NCBI RefSeq assembly: GCF_023276375.1
Contig: NZ_JALLPK010000001.1
Location: forward strand, 310,001 to 374,000
DNA from: Halocatena marina
GTDB lineage: Archaea; Halobacteriota; Halobacteria; Halobacteriales; Haloarculaceae
Length of the DNA stretch: 64,000 nucleotides
Direction of reading: 5' to 3'
Part shown: positions 36,119 through 45,042 of the stretch, piece by piece
How the letters are laid out: every line of letters starts with the position of its first letter
How positions within the stretch are numbered: position 1 is the first letter of the stretch
The notes under the pieces: generated by a model
What the model was told of the DNA's origin: nothing
Seen by the model: the letters and a program-made list of their open reading frames with translations, nothing else
Database searches by the model: none
Position numbers and translations under genes: made by a program

Positions 36119-37114
36119 ATGATACGGATAGAACTCGACCGGATTCACCTCGAACTGCTGTTGCTCGCGGGCTTGTTCGCTACGTTTTCCGGAGTGGTTT
36201 TCCAGCCGGAAATGCAGAACGGCATGAACATGACACCGCTTGCGGCATTTGGAGGTGTTGGAATCGTTGGTCTGGGCGTGCTCGTCCACCGACGAATCTC
36301 CACCGGCCAGGCAGATAGCCGTAGTCGTGTGCGTGCGATGGTTTGGTTTGCCCTCTTTGGTGCAACCTTCGGGGCCGTGATCTCTTCGGTCATCGTCGGT
36401 ACACCACAATCGATTGCGCTGGCTTCAGTCGGCGCGGGCGCTATGTTCTCGGCACTTGGGACGCAGTTCGGTATCGTCATCAAGAGTCGAGAAGAGGCCG
36501 CAAAAGAGGCCGTCGAGGCTATTCTCGACGAAAAAAATGTCTTCGTAACACCAGACCAGCTGTGGTCCAACGGAAACACCACAAGTAGAGTGCACGAACC
36601 GAATAAACGATCGGATACGATCGGATACGAATCAGAATTTAACGTCGGAGCTGAAATGAAAACAGAGACGGAAACAGCGTTCGAACCTGAACCTGAGTCT
36701 GAACCTGAACCTGAATCTAAATCAGAATCTGAGTCTGAATCTGAACTTGAAGTTGAGTCTGAGTCTGAATCTGAACTTGAAGTTGAGTCTGAGTCTGAAT
36801 CAGAATCTGAGACTGAGACGGACGCCGAGACTGATGCTACTGTTGAAGCGACCGTTGAGTCAGAGGCTGCATCTGACGCTGAATCAGAATCAAAATCAGA
36901 CTCTGAATCTGAGTCCGACGTAACTGACGGGGTTGATGAGACCGACGAAAAAGATGATTCCGACGAGGACAGTACGAAGGACGAACAGGAAAACGATACC
37001 ATTGAGCAGACCGACGATCCGGGTTCCGAAAGCTGGAAACAACCCACAACTGACGATACTTCTCCGATCCCCGTCATTAGATCGATTGAATCGAGTGAGT
37101 ATCCCGAAGACTGA
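36119..37114 (+). CDS. Membrane protein with long Ser/Glu-repeat tail
   Basis: A 331-residue protein. Residues 8-125 hold four helices (LELLLLAGLFATFSGVVF, then AFGGVGIVGLGVLV, WFALFGATFGAVISSVIVG and LASVGAGAMFSALGTQF). A short helix-like segment (EAAKEAVEAILDEKNVFVTP) follows. From about residue 180 to 285 the chain is almost only Ser, Glu, Asp, Pro and Thr, with SE/PE dipeptide repeats and a 10-residue unit twice. It is extremely acidic and surely disordered. By the positive-inside rule the tail is probably cytosolic, but this is unsure. No family recognised. Confidence 0.7.
   Translation: MIRIELDRIHLELLLLAGLFATFSGVVFQPEMQNGMNMTPLAAFGGVGIVGLGVLVHRRISTGQADSRSRVRAMVWFALFGATFGAVISSVIVGTPQSIALASVGAGAMFSALGTQFGIVIKSREEAAKEAVEAILDEKNVFVTPDQLWSNGNTTSRVHEPNKRSDTIGYESEFNVGAEMKTETETAFEPEPESEPEPESKSESESESELEVESESESELEVESESESESETETDAETDATVEATVESEAASDAESESKSDSESESDVTDGVDETDEKDDSDEDSTKDEQENDTIEQTDDPGSESWKQPTTDDTSPIPVIRSIESSEYPED
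36731..36801 (+). repeat. 30-bp tandem repeat inside the Ser/Glu tail
   Basis: The unit at 36731-36760 (starting GAGTCTGAATCTGAACTTGA) is copied exactly at 36761-36790 and a third partial copy begins at 36791. It codes the ten-residue unit ESESELEVES. It sits within a wider field of GAATCT/GAGTCT hexamers from about 36690 to 36925. Confidence 0.9.
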
Positions 37115-37220
37115 AGTCTGGGCGGTGGTAGCGATCGTTTTCTAGTGTGCTTTGGTGATGAGAGAGATCTAGCTGATCGTTCCGGTTGATGTTTTGTATT
37201 CTCGGATTCTGTTCCAATTC

Positions 37221-37883
37221 ATGGAGTCGGTTGTTCCGAAATTCGTCAGTCAGTTTGCTACCAGCATTGGACCAACTACAGACAGTGTCATCGATGAGAT
37301 GGACGCGTACGCCGACGAGCAGGGATTCCCGACCGTCGGTCCCGATGTCGGTGGTTGGCTCTCACTGTTAGCTCGGATTGTTGGTGCTCAGTCTGTGTTC
37401 GAGTTTGGGTCAGGGTTCGGATATTCAGCGTACTGGTTCGCACGAGAACTTCCATCGGATGGCGAGATTGTACTCACCGAACGCGATCCCGTGAACATCG
37501 AGCGCGCCCGCGAGTATCTTGATCGTGGCGGCTATCTCGACAGAGTGACGATTGAACAGGGCGATGCGATCGAGACGATAGACCGCTATGATGGGCCATT
37601 TGATATCGTTCTTATCGATAACGAGAAACACCGCTACCTCGAGGCGTTCAAGTCTATCAGAGACAAGGTCGCATCTGGTGGACTCATCGTCGCAGACAAC
37701 GCTATGGTTGCTGACTCGATCGATTTCGATGCGCTCACTGATCTTGCCGACGGATACGAAGTCGACACGAACGAAAGTACCCAAGGCATCGCCGACTATC
37801 TCGATGCAGTACGGGATGACTCAGCGTTCGAAACGGCGCTGCTCCCTCTCGGAGAAGGAGTTGCAGTAAGTCACAAGCGATAA
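37221..37883 (+). CDS. O-methyltransferase (class I, OMT type 3)
   Basis: A 220-residue SAM-dependent methyltransferase. Motif I is VFEFGSGFGYSAYWFA near residue 62, the ribose Glu is in IVLTERD, and the metal/catalytic Asp is in FDIVLIDNEKHRYLEAF near 130. SGGLIVADNAMVAD supplies the paired Asp-Asn metal ligands. This fits catechol/caffeoyl-CoA-type cation-dependent enzymes. Substrate unknown. MESVVPKFV at 37221 is a better start than the TTG at 37194. Confidence 0.88.
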   Translation: MESVVPKFVSQFATSIGPTTDSVIDEMDAYADEQGFPTVGPDVGGWLSLLARIVGAQSVFEFGSGFGYSAYWFARELPSDGEIVLTERDPVNIERAREYLDRGGYLDRVTIEQGDAIETIDRYDGPFDIVLIDNEKHRYLEAFKSIRDKVASGGLIVADNAMVADSIDFDALTDLADGYEVDTNESTQGIADYLDAVRDDSAFETALLPLGEGVAVSHKR

Positions 37884-37948
37884 CGATTCTGAGCTGTACT
37901 TTCGGAAACCATGACAACAGTTGGTATCTACCAGACCTAGCGCTGGAT

Positions 37949-38530
37949 ATGTCAGGTGGCAACGATCAGACGTTACGTCCATTCCTATGGCGTGCAGAAC
38001 GATCCTAATCGGAGACAGAGATCGTTTCGCGCACTGGAAACGGAATCGTACGGTACTCGTACGGCGAGTATGCAGAGAGAGTTCGACAGCTTGCAAACGC
38101 GCTCGAAGCAATGGAGATCGAAGCTGGCGATCGCGTGGCGACCTTCTGCTGGAACCATCACCGCAATTCGAAGTGTACTTCACCACCGTCTCGATGGGTG
38201 CCCAGTTGCATACGATCAACTCGTTGCTTCCCACAGAGCACATCCAGTACATCATCGAAGACGCGAACGATCGTGCGCTGTTCGTCGATCCCTCGTTCCT
38301 CGATGCGCTCGAACCCGCAGCTCAGATTCCCGCCTTCGATAGCATTGACTGCGTCGTGATGAGCGAGACGGTTCCCGAGACTGGCCTCGATCTCGTGGAC
38401 TACGAGTCGTTTATCGACGCGGTGCAAAGACCGCGACCGGAAATTTCTCAAAAAAGATCTCCGTGAGCGATACACTGACGCCTCGATATTCGATGGAAAA
38501 TTGCCGGAAGAAGCCACACCTGAGGACTGA
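37949..38530 (+). pseudogene. Decayed acyl-CoA ligase (AMP-forming) with internal deletion
   Basis: The ATG at 37949 opens MSGGNDQTLRPFLWRAERS, a usual start of haloarchaeal long-chain acyl-CoA ligases, then hits TAA at 38006-38008. The same frame resumes ETEIVSRTGNGIVRYSYGEY and reaches ATFCWNHHR, where one base is lost near 38165. The next frame gives FEVYFTTVSMGAQLHTINSL and on to DYESFIDA at about 38420. It then jumps to the protein end in a third frame: AKTATGNFSKKDLRERYTD through PEEATPED and stop at 38528-38530. About 350-400 central residues, including the ATP site, are missing. The gene cannot make an active ligase. It precedes an intact acyl-CoA dehydrogenase. Confidence 0.85.
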
Positions 38531-38714
38531 TCGGGAAATTTTTGATTCTGTTCGTGCTTCCACTATGTCTGGATCCACAACTGTCTCTCCAGAAGATCAT
38601 TCACACACTGATTTCACGGTGCAAACCGGTTGAGCAGTGCTGGTCGTTTAACGCGTTCTGTATCGTCGGGAATTCCACGAGTTACTTTATGGATGCGAGC
38701 AAACGGAACAGACA

Positions 38715-39887
38715 ATGGAGCCGTTAGACGACAGCGTCGTCCCGGAACACGCCCAAGCACCCAAACAGCAGGCTCGGGAGTTCGCGGCGGAGCACATTGC
38801 TCCCGTCGCTGAGGAGTACTTCCGCAGCGGTGAGTATCCGTGGGATATTCTCGAAGCGGGCATGGATGCCGGATTAATCGCCCAAGATATCGGTGAGGAG
38901 TACGGTGGGTCGGGCTTCGATCTGACTCAAGTTCTCGCTATTGCAGAGGAGTTCTATCGTGCCGACGCTGGGATCGGTCTCACGCTATTGCTCGCCTCGT
39001 TCGGCGCGGAAATCGTCGAAGCGCACGGGAGTGAGGAACAAAAAGAGGAGTATCTCCGCCCCGTCGCGGAGAATACACAGATCACGGGGCTTGCCGTCTC
39101 CGAACCAGATCGTGGGAGCGATCTCGCGGGAATGACCACAACTGCCGAGCGTGTCAGTGATGGTGAGAATGCAGACGACGAGTACGTCCTCAATGGCGAG
39201 AAGTTCTGGATTGGTAACGGCGTCGAAGCGGACTGGGTCACTGTCTATGCGAAGACTGGCGACAGCGAAACTAACCGCTACGGCAACTACTCGTTGTTTA
39301 TCGTGCCGACAGATGCATTGGGATACGAAGCCAAGCACATCCCCGAAAAAATGGCCATGCGCGCTTCTAAACAGGCACACATCATTCTCGATGACTGCCG
39401 TATTCCGGCTAAGAATCGCATTGGAGCCGAGGGGGGTGGCTTCTACATGCTCGCGGATTTCTTCAACTTCGGACGAACTGTCGTCGGTGGACAAGGGATC
39501 GGACTGGCGGCAGCAGCAATTGAGGAAGCGTGGGATTTCGTCCACGGCCGCGAGGCGTTCGGCCGAGATGTCAGCGAGTTCCAAGCCGTCCAACACAAGC
39601 TTGCGGACATGCGAATGGAATTTGAAGCCGCTCGCTCGCTTACGTGGCGTGCTGCTCGAAAGGTCGCAGAGAACGACAACGCGGGACTTTGGGCTGCAAT
39701 GGCTAAGACAAAAGCAACCGAAACCGCTACGTTCTGTGCTGAAGAAGGGATGCAACTTCACGGTGGACGGTCGGTCCTCACTGACCGACGGATCGCCCGC
39801 GTCTACCGCGATGTCCGCGTCCCCGTCATCTACGAGGGCGCGAATGAGATTCAACGGAATCTCATATACAATCAATCGAGCTTCTGA
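38715..39887 (+). CDS. Acyl-CoA dehydrogenase
   Basis: A 390-residue flavoenzyme for alpha,beta-oxidation of acyl-CoA. It has the helical N-domain (PKQQAREFAAEHIAPVAEEY), the central beta domain with FAD contacts (GLAVSEPDRGSDLAGMTT, FWIGNGVEADWVTVYAKTG), and the C-domain ending QLHGGRSVLTDRRIARVYRD, then PVIYEGANEIQRNLI with the catalytic Glu of the YEG motif. All marks are intact. Electrons go to an ETF, not in this window. The ligase gene just upstream is decayed. Confidence 0.95.
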   Translation: MEPLDDSVVPEHAQAPKQQAREFAAEHIAPVAEEYFRSGEYPWDILEAGMDAGLIAQDIGEEYGGSGFDLTQVLAIAEEFYRADAGIGLTLLLASFGAEIVEAHGSEEQKEEYLRPVAENTQITGLAVSEPDRGSDLAGMTTTAERVSDGENADDEYVLNGEKFWIGNGVEADWVTVYAKTGDSETNRYGNYSLFIVPTDALGYEAKHIPEKMAMRASKQAHIILDDCRIPAKNRIGAEGGGFYMLADFFNFGRTVVGGQGIGLAAAAIEEAWDFVHGREAFGRDVSEFQAVQHKLADMRMEFEAARSLTWRAARKVAENDNAGLWAAMAKTKATETATFCAEEGMQLHGGRSVLTDRRIARVYRDVRVPVIYEGANEIQRNLIYNQSSF

Positions 39888-39966
39888 TCGCGTCTCCGTC
39901 ATCCCTTGGCCGTCTCCGAAGGCTATTACTGGTCAATACCTTTGCTAGCTAAATGTTCCTCTCGGC

Positions 39967-41157
39967 TCAGAATCCTTCTCTCAGAAACGTCTCGCGTTTC
40001 GGGAACAGCTTTGAGAGCGTGCTACCAGCCGACTCTGTGGCATCAACATTTCCGATCCGTATCGCCCGTTCGACCGAGCAGTAGCCAACGGCGATCTGTG
40101 AGAGGGTCGCCACGTCGACAGTCGCATCGGGATTTGCGGTGGTTGGCTCGCACGAGGCGGTACCATCCTCGACGGTTAAGCGAAAGCACCCATCGTTCCA
40201 GTCAGCGAGCGCATCCTTCACGCTGAGCACGACAGATCCACCTGCTGAATACGAGAGATCGGACAACGCCCGTTCGACATCTACGATTCGGATCATCGGT
40301 CCAGGACTAATTTCGATCTCGACGTCTCTGGGATCGTCGACGCAGTCGTGCAACACCGTGCCGTCTGCATCACGAATCGAGACACACTCGACCTGTGAGT
40401 CGTGGTACCGACAGAACCGAATGAGTTCAACGTAGGCTTCGTGATCGACGTATCCGATATCCCAGACGTTCATCGTTCGGTCGTCTTCCTCTTCGATGGC
40501 GTAGACGAGATAGCCGCGAAGCTCACCATCGCGCTCCCAGCCGGACACGTACGGATCGCTTTTCCAGCCTTGAAAGACCCTTTTTCGCCACCATTCTTCT
40601 GTTCGGCGCATAGCGAGGTCGTGATCGTTGCAAGCCTCGTAGACGCGCGCTAGTTCTTCCCAGCGGTCGGTATCGAGATCGACGAACGCACTACCAGACG
40701 GGATATTTACACGGTCAACGAACGAGAGCGCATCCGGGGAACACGTGATTGCGGCTGCCTCATTACACATTCCCCATCCGAACTTCCGATAGAACGAATA
40801 CTCGAACGGCCAGAGGACAGAATAATACTGATCGCGTTTGCGGTACTCTCGAAGCGATTCGAAAAGCAACTGGCGGACGAAACCCTTGCGGCGGTGTTTT
40901 GGTGGTGTCGAAACCGCAGAGACACCAGCGACAGCCCGATACTCACCGCGAATCCGGAGCGTCAACCAGTGATGTGTGACGGTACTGACCAACTCGTCGT
41001 CGTCGTACAACCCTCGACTCTCTCCAACGGTTGCAGGCGCTGGAATGTCCGCGCTCGATTCGATCGGTTCGAACGACTCAGTCGGCCAAAACGCATAGTT
41101 CAAGAGACGATGGAATTCGTTGAGGTCTCCATCGTACACCGGACGATAGTCCTGCAT
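39967..41157 (-). CDS. Eis-like GNAT acetyltransferase with SCP2-type domain
   Basis: A 396-residue protein. Residues 1-150 form a GNAT domain, with the acetyl-CoA loop VSTPPKHRRKGFVRQLLFES near 80-100. A second GNAT-like part runs to about 290. Residues 300-396 (GSVVLSVKDALADWNDGCFRL onward) look like the sterol-carrier-like C-domain found in Eis proteins. The acceptor amine is unknown. MQDYRPVYDG at 41157 is favoured; the frame runs to 41196. Confidence 0.85.
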   Translation of the reverse strand: MQDYRPVYDGDLNEFHRLLNYAFWPTESFEPIESSADIPAPATVGESRGLYDDDELVSTVTHHWLTLRIRGEYRAVAGVSAVSTPPKHRRKGFVRQLLFESLREYRKRDQYYSVLWPFEYSFYRKFGWGMCNEAAAITCSPDALSFVDRVNIPSGSAFVDLDTDRWEELARVYEACNDHDLAMRRTEEWWRKRVFQGWKSDPYVSGWERDGELRGYLVYAIEEEDDRTMNVWDIGYVDHEAYVELIRFCRYHDSQVECVSIRDADGTVLHDCVDDPRDVEIEISPGPMIRIVDVERALSDLSYSAGGSVVLSVKDALADWNDGCFRLTVEDGTASCEPTTANPDATVDVATLSQIAVGYCSVERAIRIGNVDATESAGSTLSKLFPKRETFLREGF

Positions 41158-41346
41158 ACCCGACCCTCCTGGCCGAACCACATAACTCCCTGCCAAGGTG
41201 TGATCTATGGTGACAATCGTTAGATGCGTATTCGAGCAGTCAGCTCAAAATCCTCGTCAAAGAACAAACACAGAACGGTGACCGAGAGTAGAACTGTTCC
41301 CGTTGTGGTGACTAGGTTCGGTCCTTACTTGGGGCCACACTATGGA

Positions 41347-41712
41347 TTATGCGAGGTCGCTCTCACCAGCAAGGAGTGCATAGCGTTCGAGCGTGGTTTC
41401 AAGTCTGTCTCCACCCTCGGTTCCTTTCTGCTCTGATTCGTACGCGACCCACTGTCTCGTCCCCTTGTGGTGTGTGTAGCTGTACATGTGGTATTCGATT
41501 GGGGTTTCTAATACGAGATCTACGATGGTGTCCGCAGGCACCGGTTCGTTCGTAGCAGTGCTGATTTCGCGCTCCCGAGTCATTCCCCACACGCCGAACA
41601 CTGTCTCATCGATGGGTATCGAGTCGAGTGCTTCGGTTGGATCATGTTCGGGACGGATTTCTGATTCCACCAGTGGCTCGTTGGGCCACTCATCCACTGG
41701 CCTAGGCGACAT
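41347..41712 (-). CDS. Hypothetical acidic protein
   Basis: A 121-residue protein with no membrane segment. The middle part VFGVWGMTREREISTATNEP and DTIVDLVLETPIEYHMYSYT could be a beta-rich domain; a C-terminal helix (GDRLETTLERYALLAGES) follows. I recognise no family. MSPRPVDEWP at 41712 is taken; an ATG three codons earlier (41721) is also possible. AT-rich DNA surrounds it. Confidence 0.5.
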   Translation of the reverse strand: MSPRPVDEWPNEPLVESEIRPEHDPTEALDSIPIDETVFGVWGMTREREISTATNEPVPADTIVDLVLETPIEYHMYSYTHHKGTRQWVAYESEQKGTEGGDRLETTLERYALLAGESDLA

Positions 41713-42088
41713 GGTGTTCACATTTGCACTCCATTATATTCATTCTTTTCCTAAAGAAATATATATTGAGGTTGATGGCTGCGTATCGACTTTGGAGATC
41801 GGCATCGACTCCAAACACTTACCCAGTGGCTATCGACCACTCTGTCACGCCAGCAATAGATAATATTCTTATACTTACTATTTGATTTAAGACGAATTAG
41901 TTTATACTAGAATTGATATACTTACGGTAGGAATGTTGCGCTATTTCCCATGATTGATTGAGTTAGTATCCCTTATGTCTCATGATAGTCCCTTATTCAT
42001 CATAATCGATGTATGCTAACGTATGGTAAACCCTTTAGTCAACACGGTTCGTTTTGGGAGACACAGGCCTATTTGGCCATGATTTCGC
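41713..42088. other. AT-rich intergenic region upstream of korA
   Basis: No gene is seen. The region is clearly AT-richer than its neighbours, most of all at 41740-41770 and 41860-41935. CCCTTAT occurs twice at 41970 and 41990, exactly 20 bp apart. A TATA-like CCCTTTAGTC lies near 42029-42038, about 50 nt before korA, so korA may have a short leader. Confidence 0.5.
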
Positions 42089-44002
42089 ATGACAAATGAT
42101 GAGTTACTCTGGCGGATTGCAGGTGGGTCCGGTGACGGGATCGACTCAACCAGCCAGAATTTCGCAAAGGCGCTAATGCGCTCTGGTTTTAACGTCTTCA
42201 CGCATCGCCATTATCCGTCTCGGATTCGTGGTGGTCACACATATGTCGAGATTCGGGCAGCACCGTACGATGTGCAGTCTCGGGGTGATGGCTACAATTT
42301 CCTCCTTGCGCTGGGTGACAGCTTCGCCCGTAATCCCCAAGAGGGTGCGTACTACGGGGTTGAGGAAGTAAAGCCACTCTCTGAAAATCTCGATGAACTC
42401 CGTGAAGGGGGCGTTATCGTCTACGACGAGGGACTTCTCGATGAGGCGGATGTCGCAGATCTCGACGAGCGGGCTGCGGAAAACGACTGGCACGTCTACC
42501 CGCTCGATCTTCGAGGACTCGCTCGTGAGCACGGGCGTGAAGTAATGCGAAACACCGCAGGTGTCGGGGCAACCGCTGCTCTGCTCGGGATGGAACTCGA
42601 CCCCATCGAACAGTTGATGGAAGAGCGGATGAGTGGGGAGATACTGGAGCAGAACCTCGAGATCCTCGAACTGGCAAACGACCAGATGTCCGACACGGAG
42701 TTCACGCACGATCTCCGTATCCCTGACCAAGGCGACCAAGCGGACGAGCAAGACGACCAAGTGCTCGTTTCGGGCAGCACCTCAATCGCGTATGCGGCAC
42801 TCGATGAGGGCTGTCGATTCATTGCTGGCTACCCCATGACACCGTGGACAGACGTGTTCACGATCATGTCCCAGAACCTTCCAGCGTTCGGCGGTATTGC
42901 AGAGCAGGTTGAAGATGAGATTGCCGCCGCGTCGCTCGCAATCGGTGCCTCACACGCTGGTGTCAAAGCCATGTCTGGTTCGTCGGGAGGTGGGTTCGCG
43001 CTCATGTCCGAACCGCTCGGATTGGCAGAGATGGCCGAGACGCCGATCGTGCTCGTTGAAGCAATGCGGGCCGGGCCATCGACGGGAATGCCAACCAAAC
43101 CCGAACAGGGCGACCTCGAACACGTTCTGTACACCAGCCAAGGCGATTCGAATCGTGTCGTCTTCGCACCGGGGAACACAGAGGAGGCATACGAACAGAC
43201 ACGAACAGCGTTCCAGATCGCCTACGACTATCAGATTCCATCGATCGTCGTCTACGACCAGAAGCTCTCTGGTGAGATGACTAACGTCGACGAGTCGTTC
43301 TTCGACCGCGAACCGAATCCATCGCTTGGGTCGGTTCTTACCGAAGAGGAGATCGAAGACGCAGCACACCACGAATCTGGTAAGTTCAACCGGTACCAAC
43401 ACGATCCGGAAAACGGTGTCAGCCCACGCACGATTCCTGGTCAAGAGGACGGACGATTCCTCGTCACCGGCAACGAGCACACTCCACAAGGACACATCTG
43501 TGAGGATCCCGACAACCGGATCGCTCAGATGGATCGTCGGATGCGAAAGCTCGACTCGATTCGCGCAGAACTCGACGAGAGCGAGCAGAGCAACCAGACT
43601 CTCGTTACACCCGGAGAGGACGAGCAGTACCAGTACGGGATCATGACGTTCGGCAGCCAGCAGGGCACCGTCAAGGAAGCTACCGAACGACTGAACGAGC
43701 AGGGATATTCAGTAAAGATGCTCGGCGTGAGCGACCTCATGCCGTACCCAGAAGACGAAGTCACAGCATTCCTCGACTCTGTCGAGCAGTGTATGGTTGT
43801 CGAGATGAACGCCACCGGTCAGTTCCGCGGTCTTACACAGAAAGAACTCGGTGGCTACGGAGACAAGATGACTGGTCTGCTGAAGTACAACGGCAACCCC
43901 TTCGAACCAGCAGAGGTCGTTGAGGGGTTCGAAACGAGTATCAGCGGGGACGTGGACGCCCCCGGTCAGACGACCAAATTCGTCCCTGCAGCAGGTGATT
44001 AA
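42089..44002 (+). CDS. korA: 2-oxoacid:ferredoxin oxidoreductase, alpha subunit (fused gamma-alpha)
   Basis: A 637-residue subunit. Residues 1-190 form the gamma domain (WRIAGGSGDGIDSTSQNFAK, HYPSRIRGGHTYVEIR), and residues 220-600 form the alpha (pyrimidine-binding) domain (ISGST-like VSGSTSIAYAAL, GYPMTPWTDVF, EDEIAAASLAIGASHAG). The C-terminal transketolase-like domain (FGSQQGTVKEATERL) ends with GLTQKELGGYG. With KorB it oxidises 2-oxoglutarate or pyruvate, transferring electrons to ferredoxin, as haloarchaea do instead of using dehydrogenase complexes. The exact substrate (Kor vs Por) cannot be settled here. korB starts 3 nt after its stop. Confidence 0.94.
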   Translation: MTNDELLWRIAGGSGDGIDSTSQNFAKALMRSGFNVFTHRHYPSRIRGGHTYVEIRAAPYDVQSRGDGYNFLLALGDSFARNPQEGAYYGVEEVKPLSENLDELREGGVIVYDEGLLDEADVADLDERAAENDWHVYPLDLRGLAREHGREVMRNTAGVGATAALLGMELDPIEQLMEERMSGEILEQNLEILELANDQMSDTEFTHDLRIPDQGDQADEQDDQVLVSGSTSIAYAALDEGCRFIAGYPMTPWTDVFTIMSQNLPAFGGIAEQVEDEIAAASLAIGASHAGVKAMSGSSGGGFALMSEPLGLAEMAETPIVLVEAMRAGPSTGMPTKPEQGDLEHVLYTSQGDSNRVVFAPGNTEEAYEQTRTAFQIAYDYQIPSIVVYDQKLSGEMTNVDESFFDREPNPSLGSVLTEEEIEDAAHHESGKFNRYQHDPENGVSPRTIPGQEDGRFLVTGNEHTPQGHICEDPDNRIAQMDRRMRKLDSIRAELDESEQSNQTLVTPGEDEQYQYGIMTFGSQQGTVKEATERLNEQGYSVKMLGVSDLMPYPEDEVTAFLDSVEQCMVVEMNATGQFRGLTQKELGGYGDKMTGLLKYNGNPFEPAEVVEGFETSISGDVDAPGQTTKFVPAAGD

Positions 44003-44005
44003 GCA

Positions 44006-44938
44006 ATGAGTGCATTCAGTGCAATCGGCATCGACCGAGAGGTCGATCAGAACGAGTTCACTCCCGGTATCGAACCACAGGCGACGTGGTGTCCGGGATG
44101 TGGTGACTTTGGCGTCCTAAAGGCGCTGAAAGGAGCGATGACTGAGCTGGGGAAAAATCCGGATGAAGTGTTCCTCGTAACGGGGATTGGCTGTTCGGGT
44201 AAGCTCTCCTCGTACTTCGAGAGCTACGGCTACCACTCCATTCACGGTCGTTCGCTACCGATCTCTCGAGCGGCGAAGCTCGCCAATCCAGACCTCGAAG
44301 TCGTGGCCGCTGGCGGTGATGGCGATGGCTACGGTATCGGTGGGAACCACTTCATGCACACCGCACGAGAGAACCACGACATGGTGTACATCGTGTTCAA
44401 CAACGAGATCTTCGGGCTGACCAAAGGACAGACGTCCCCGACAAGCCCGAAGGGTCACAAATCCAAAACGCAACCGCATGGGAGCGCAAAAGATCCCATC
44501 CGGCCGTTGTCGATGTCACTCTCTGCGGGCGCATCCTACATCGCACGAACCGCGGCGGTGAATCCGAGACAAGCAAAAGATATCATTGTCGAAGCGATCG
44601 AACATGACGGCTTCGCACACATCGATTTCCTGACGCAGTGCCCGACGTGGAACAAGGACGCAAAACAGTACGTCCCGTACACTGATGTTCAGGATTCGGA
44701 TGAGTTCGAGCTTGACGTAACTGACCGTCGCAATGCGAGCGAGGTCATGTACGAGGCAGAATCACGCCTCGCCGAGGGCGAAGTTCTTACGGGTCGGTTC
44801 TACCGCGATGACCGTCCTTCCTACGGGCAAGAGAAGCGTCACACGGGCGAAATGCCCGAAGTACCGCTGGCAGAGCGATACTTCAACGACGACTACGAGT
44901 GGGAACGGTCGGCCGATCTCATGGATCGTCACCGCTGA
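44006..44938 (+). CDS. korB: 2-oxoacid:ferredoxin oxidoreductase, beta subunit
   Basis: A 310-residue TPP-binding subunit. It has TWCPGCGDFGVLKAL near residue 28, TGIGCSGK, and the TPP/Mg motif GGDGDGYGIGGNHF through NNEIFGLTKGQTSPTS (near 105-150). Four Cys (CPGC, GIGC and FLTQC) could ligate one [4Fe-4S] cluster with the alpha subunit, as in other two-subunit enzymes. The cofactor is inferred from family. It is cotranscribed with korA. Confidence 0.95.
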   Translation: MSAFSAIGIDREVDQNEFTPGIEPQATWCPGCGDFGVLKALKGAMTELGKNPDEVFLVTGIGCSGKLSSYFESYGYHSIHGRSLPISRAAKLANPDLEVVAAGGDGDGYGIGGNHFMHTARENHDMVYIVFNNEIFGLTKGQTSPTSPKGHKSKTQPHGSAKDPIRPLSMSLSAGASYIARTAAVNPRQAKDIIVEAIEHDGFAHIDFLTQCPTWNKDAKQYVPYTDVQDSDEFELDVTDRRNASEVMYEAESRLAEGEVLTGRFYRDDRPSYGQEKRHTGEMPEVPLAERYFNDDYEWERSADLMDRHR

Positions 44939-44997
44939 GCTGGCGTCCTCCACTATCACCCCTTCCTGCGCTTTCAGCGCCACGGTCGGGATGGTTT

Positions 44998-45010
44998 TTC
45001 CGATTCGGAA
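44998..45010. promoter_or_regulatory. Palindrome upstream of the second Lrp gene
   Basis: TTCCGA-T-TCGGAA is a perfect 6-bp inverted repeat around one base. It ends three bases before a T-rich TATA candidate (TATTTTTT, 45013-45020) that is 23-30 nt before the lrp ATG. The position would let the Lrp protein repress its own promoter. Confidence 0.5.
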
Positions 45011-45042
45011 GGTATTTTTTCTACGATGCGAAATAATCGTCT

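Noticed and set aside
35922..36122. 66-codon frame just before the Ser/Glu-repeat protein
   Set aside because: Basic, low-acid composition and overlap with the next start; looks like chance.
36690..36925. Repeat field considered as a CRISPR array
   Set aside because: The repeats are contiguous coding hexamers without unique spacers, and no cas gene is in the window.
36145..37077. 310-codon antisense frame opposite the Ser/Glu-repeat gene
   Set aside because: Its Ser/Asp runs are the mirror reading of the same repeats; the sense strand has sensible membrane helices.
37194..37220. TTG start for the O-methyltransferase
   Set aside because: The ATG at 37221 gives a family-like N-terminus and needs no rare start codon.
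35600..42000. Search for insertion-sequence ends or transposase remnants in the accessory block
   Set aside because: No transposase domain, terminal inverted repeat pair or target duplication could be read with confidence.
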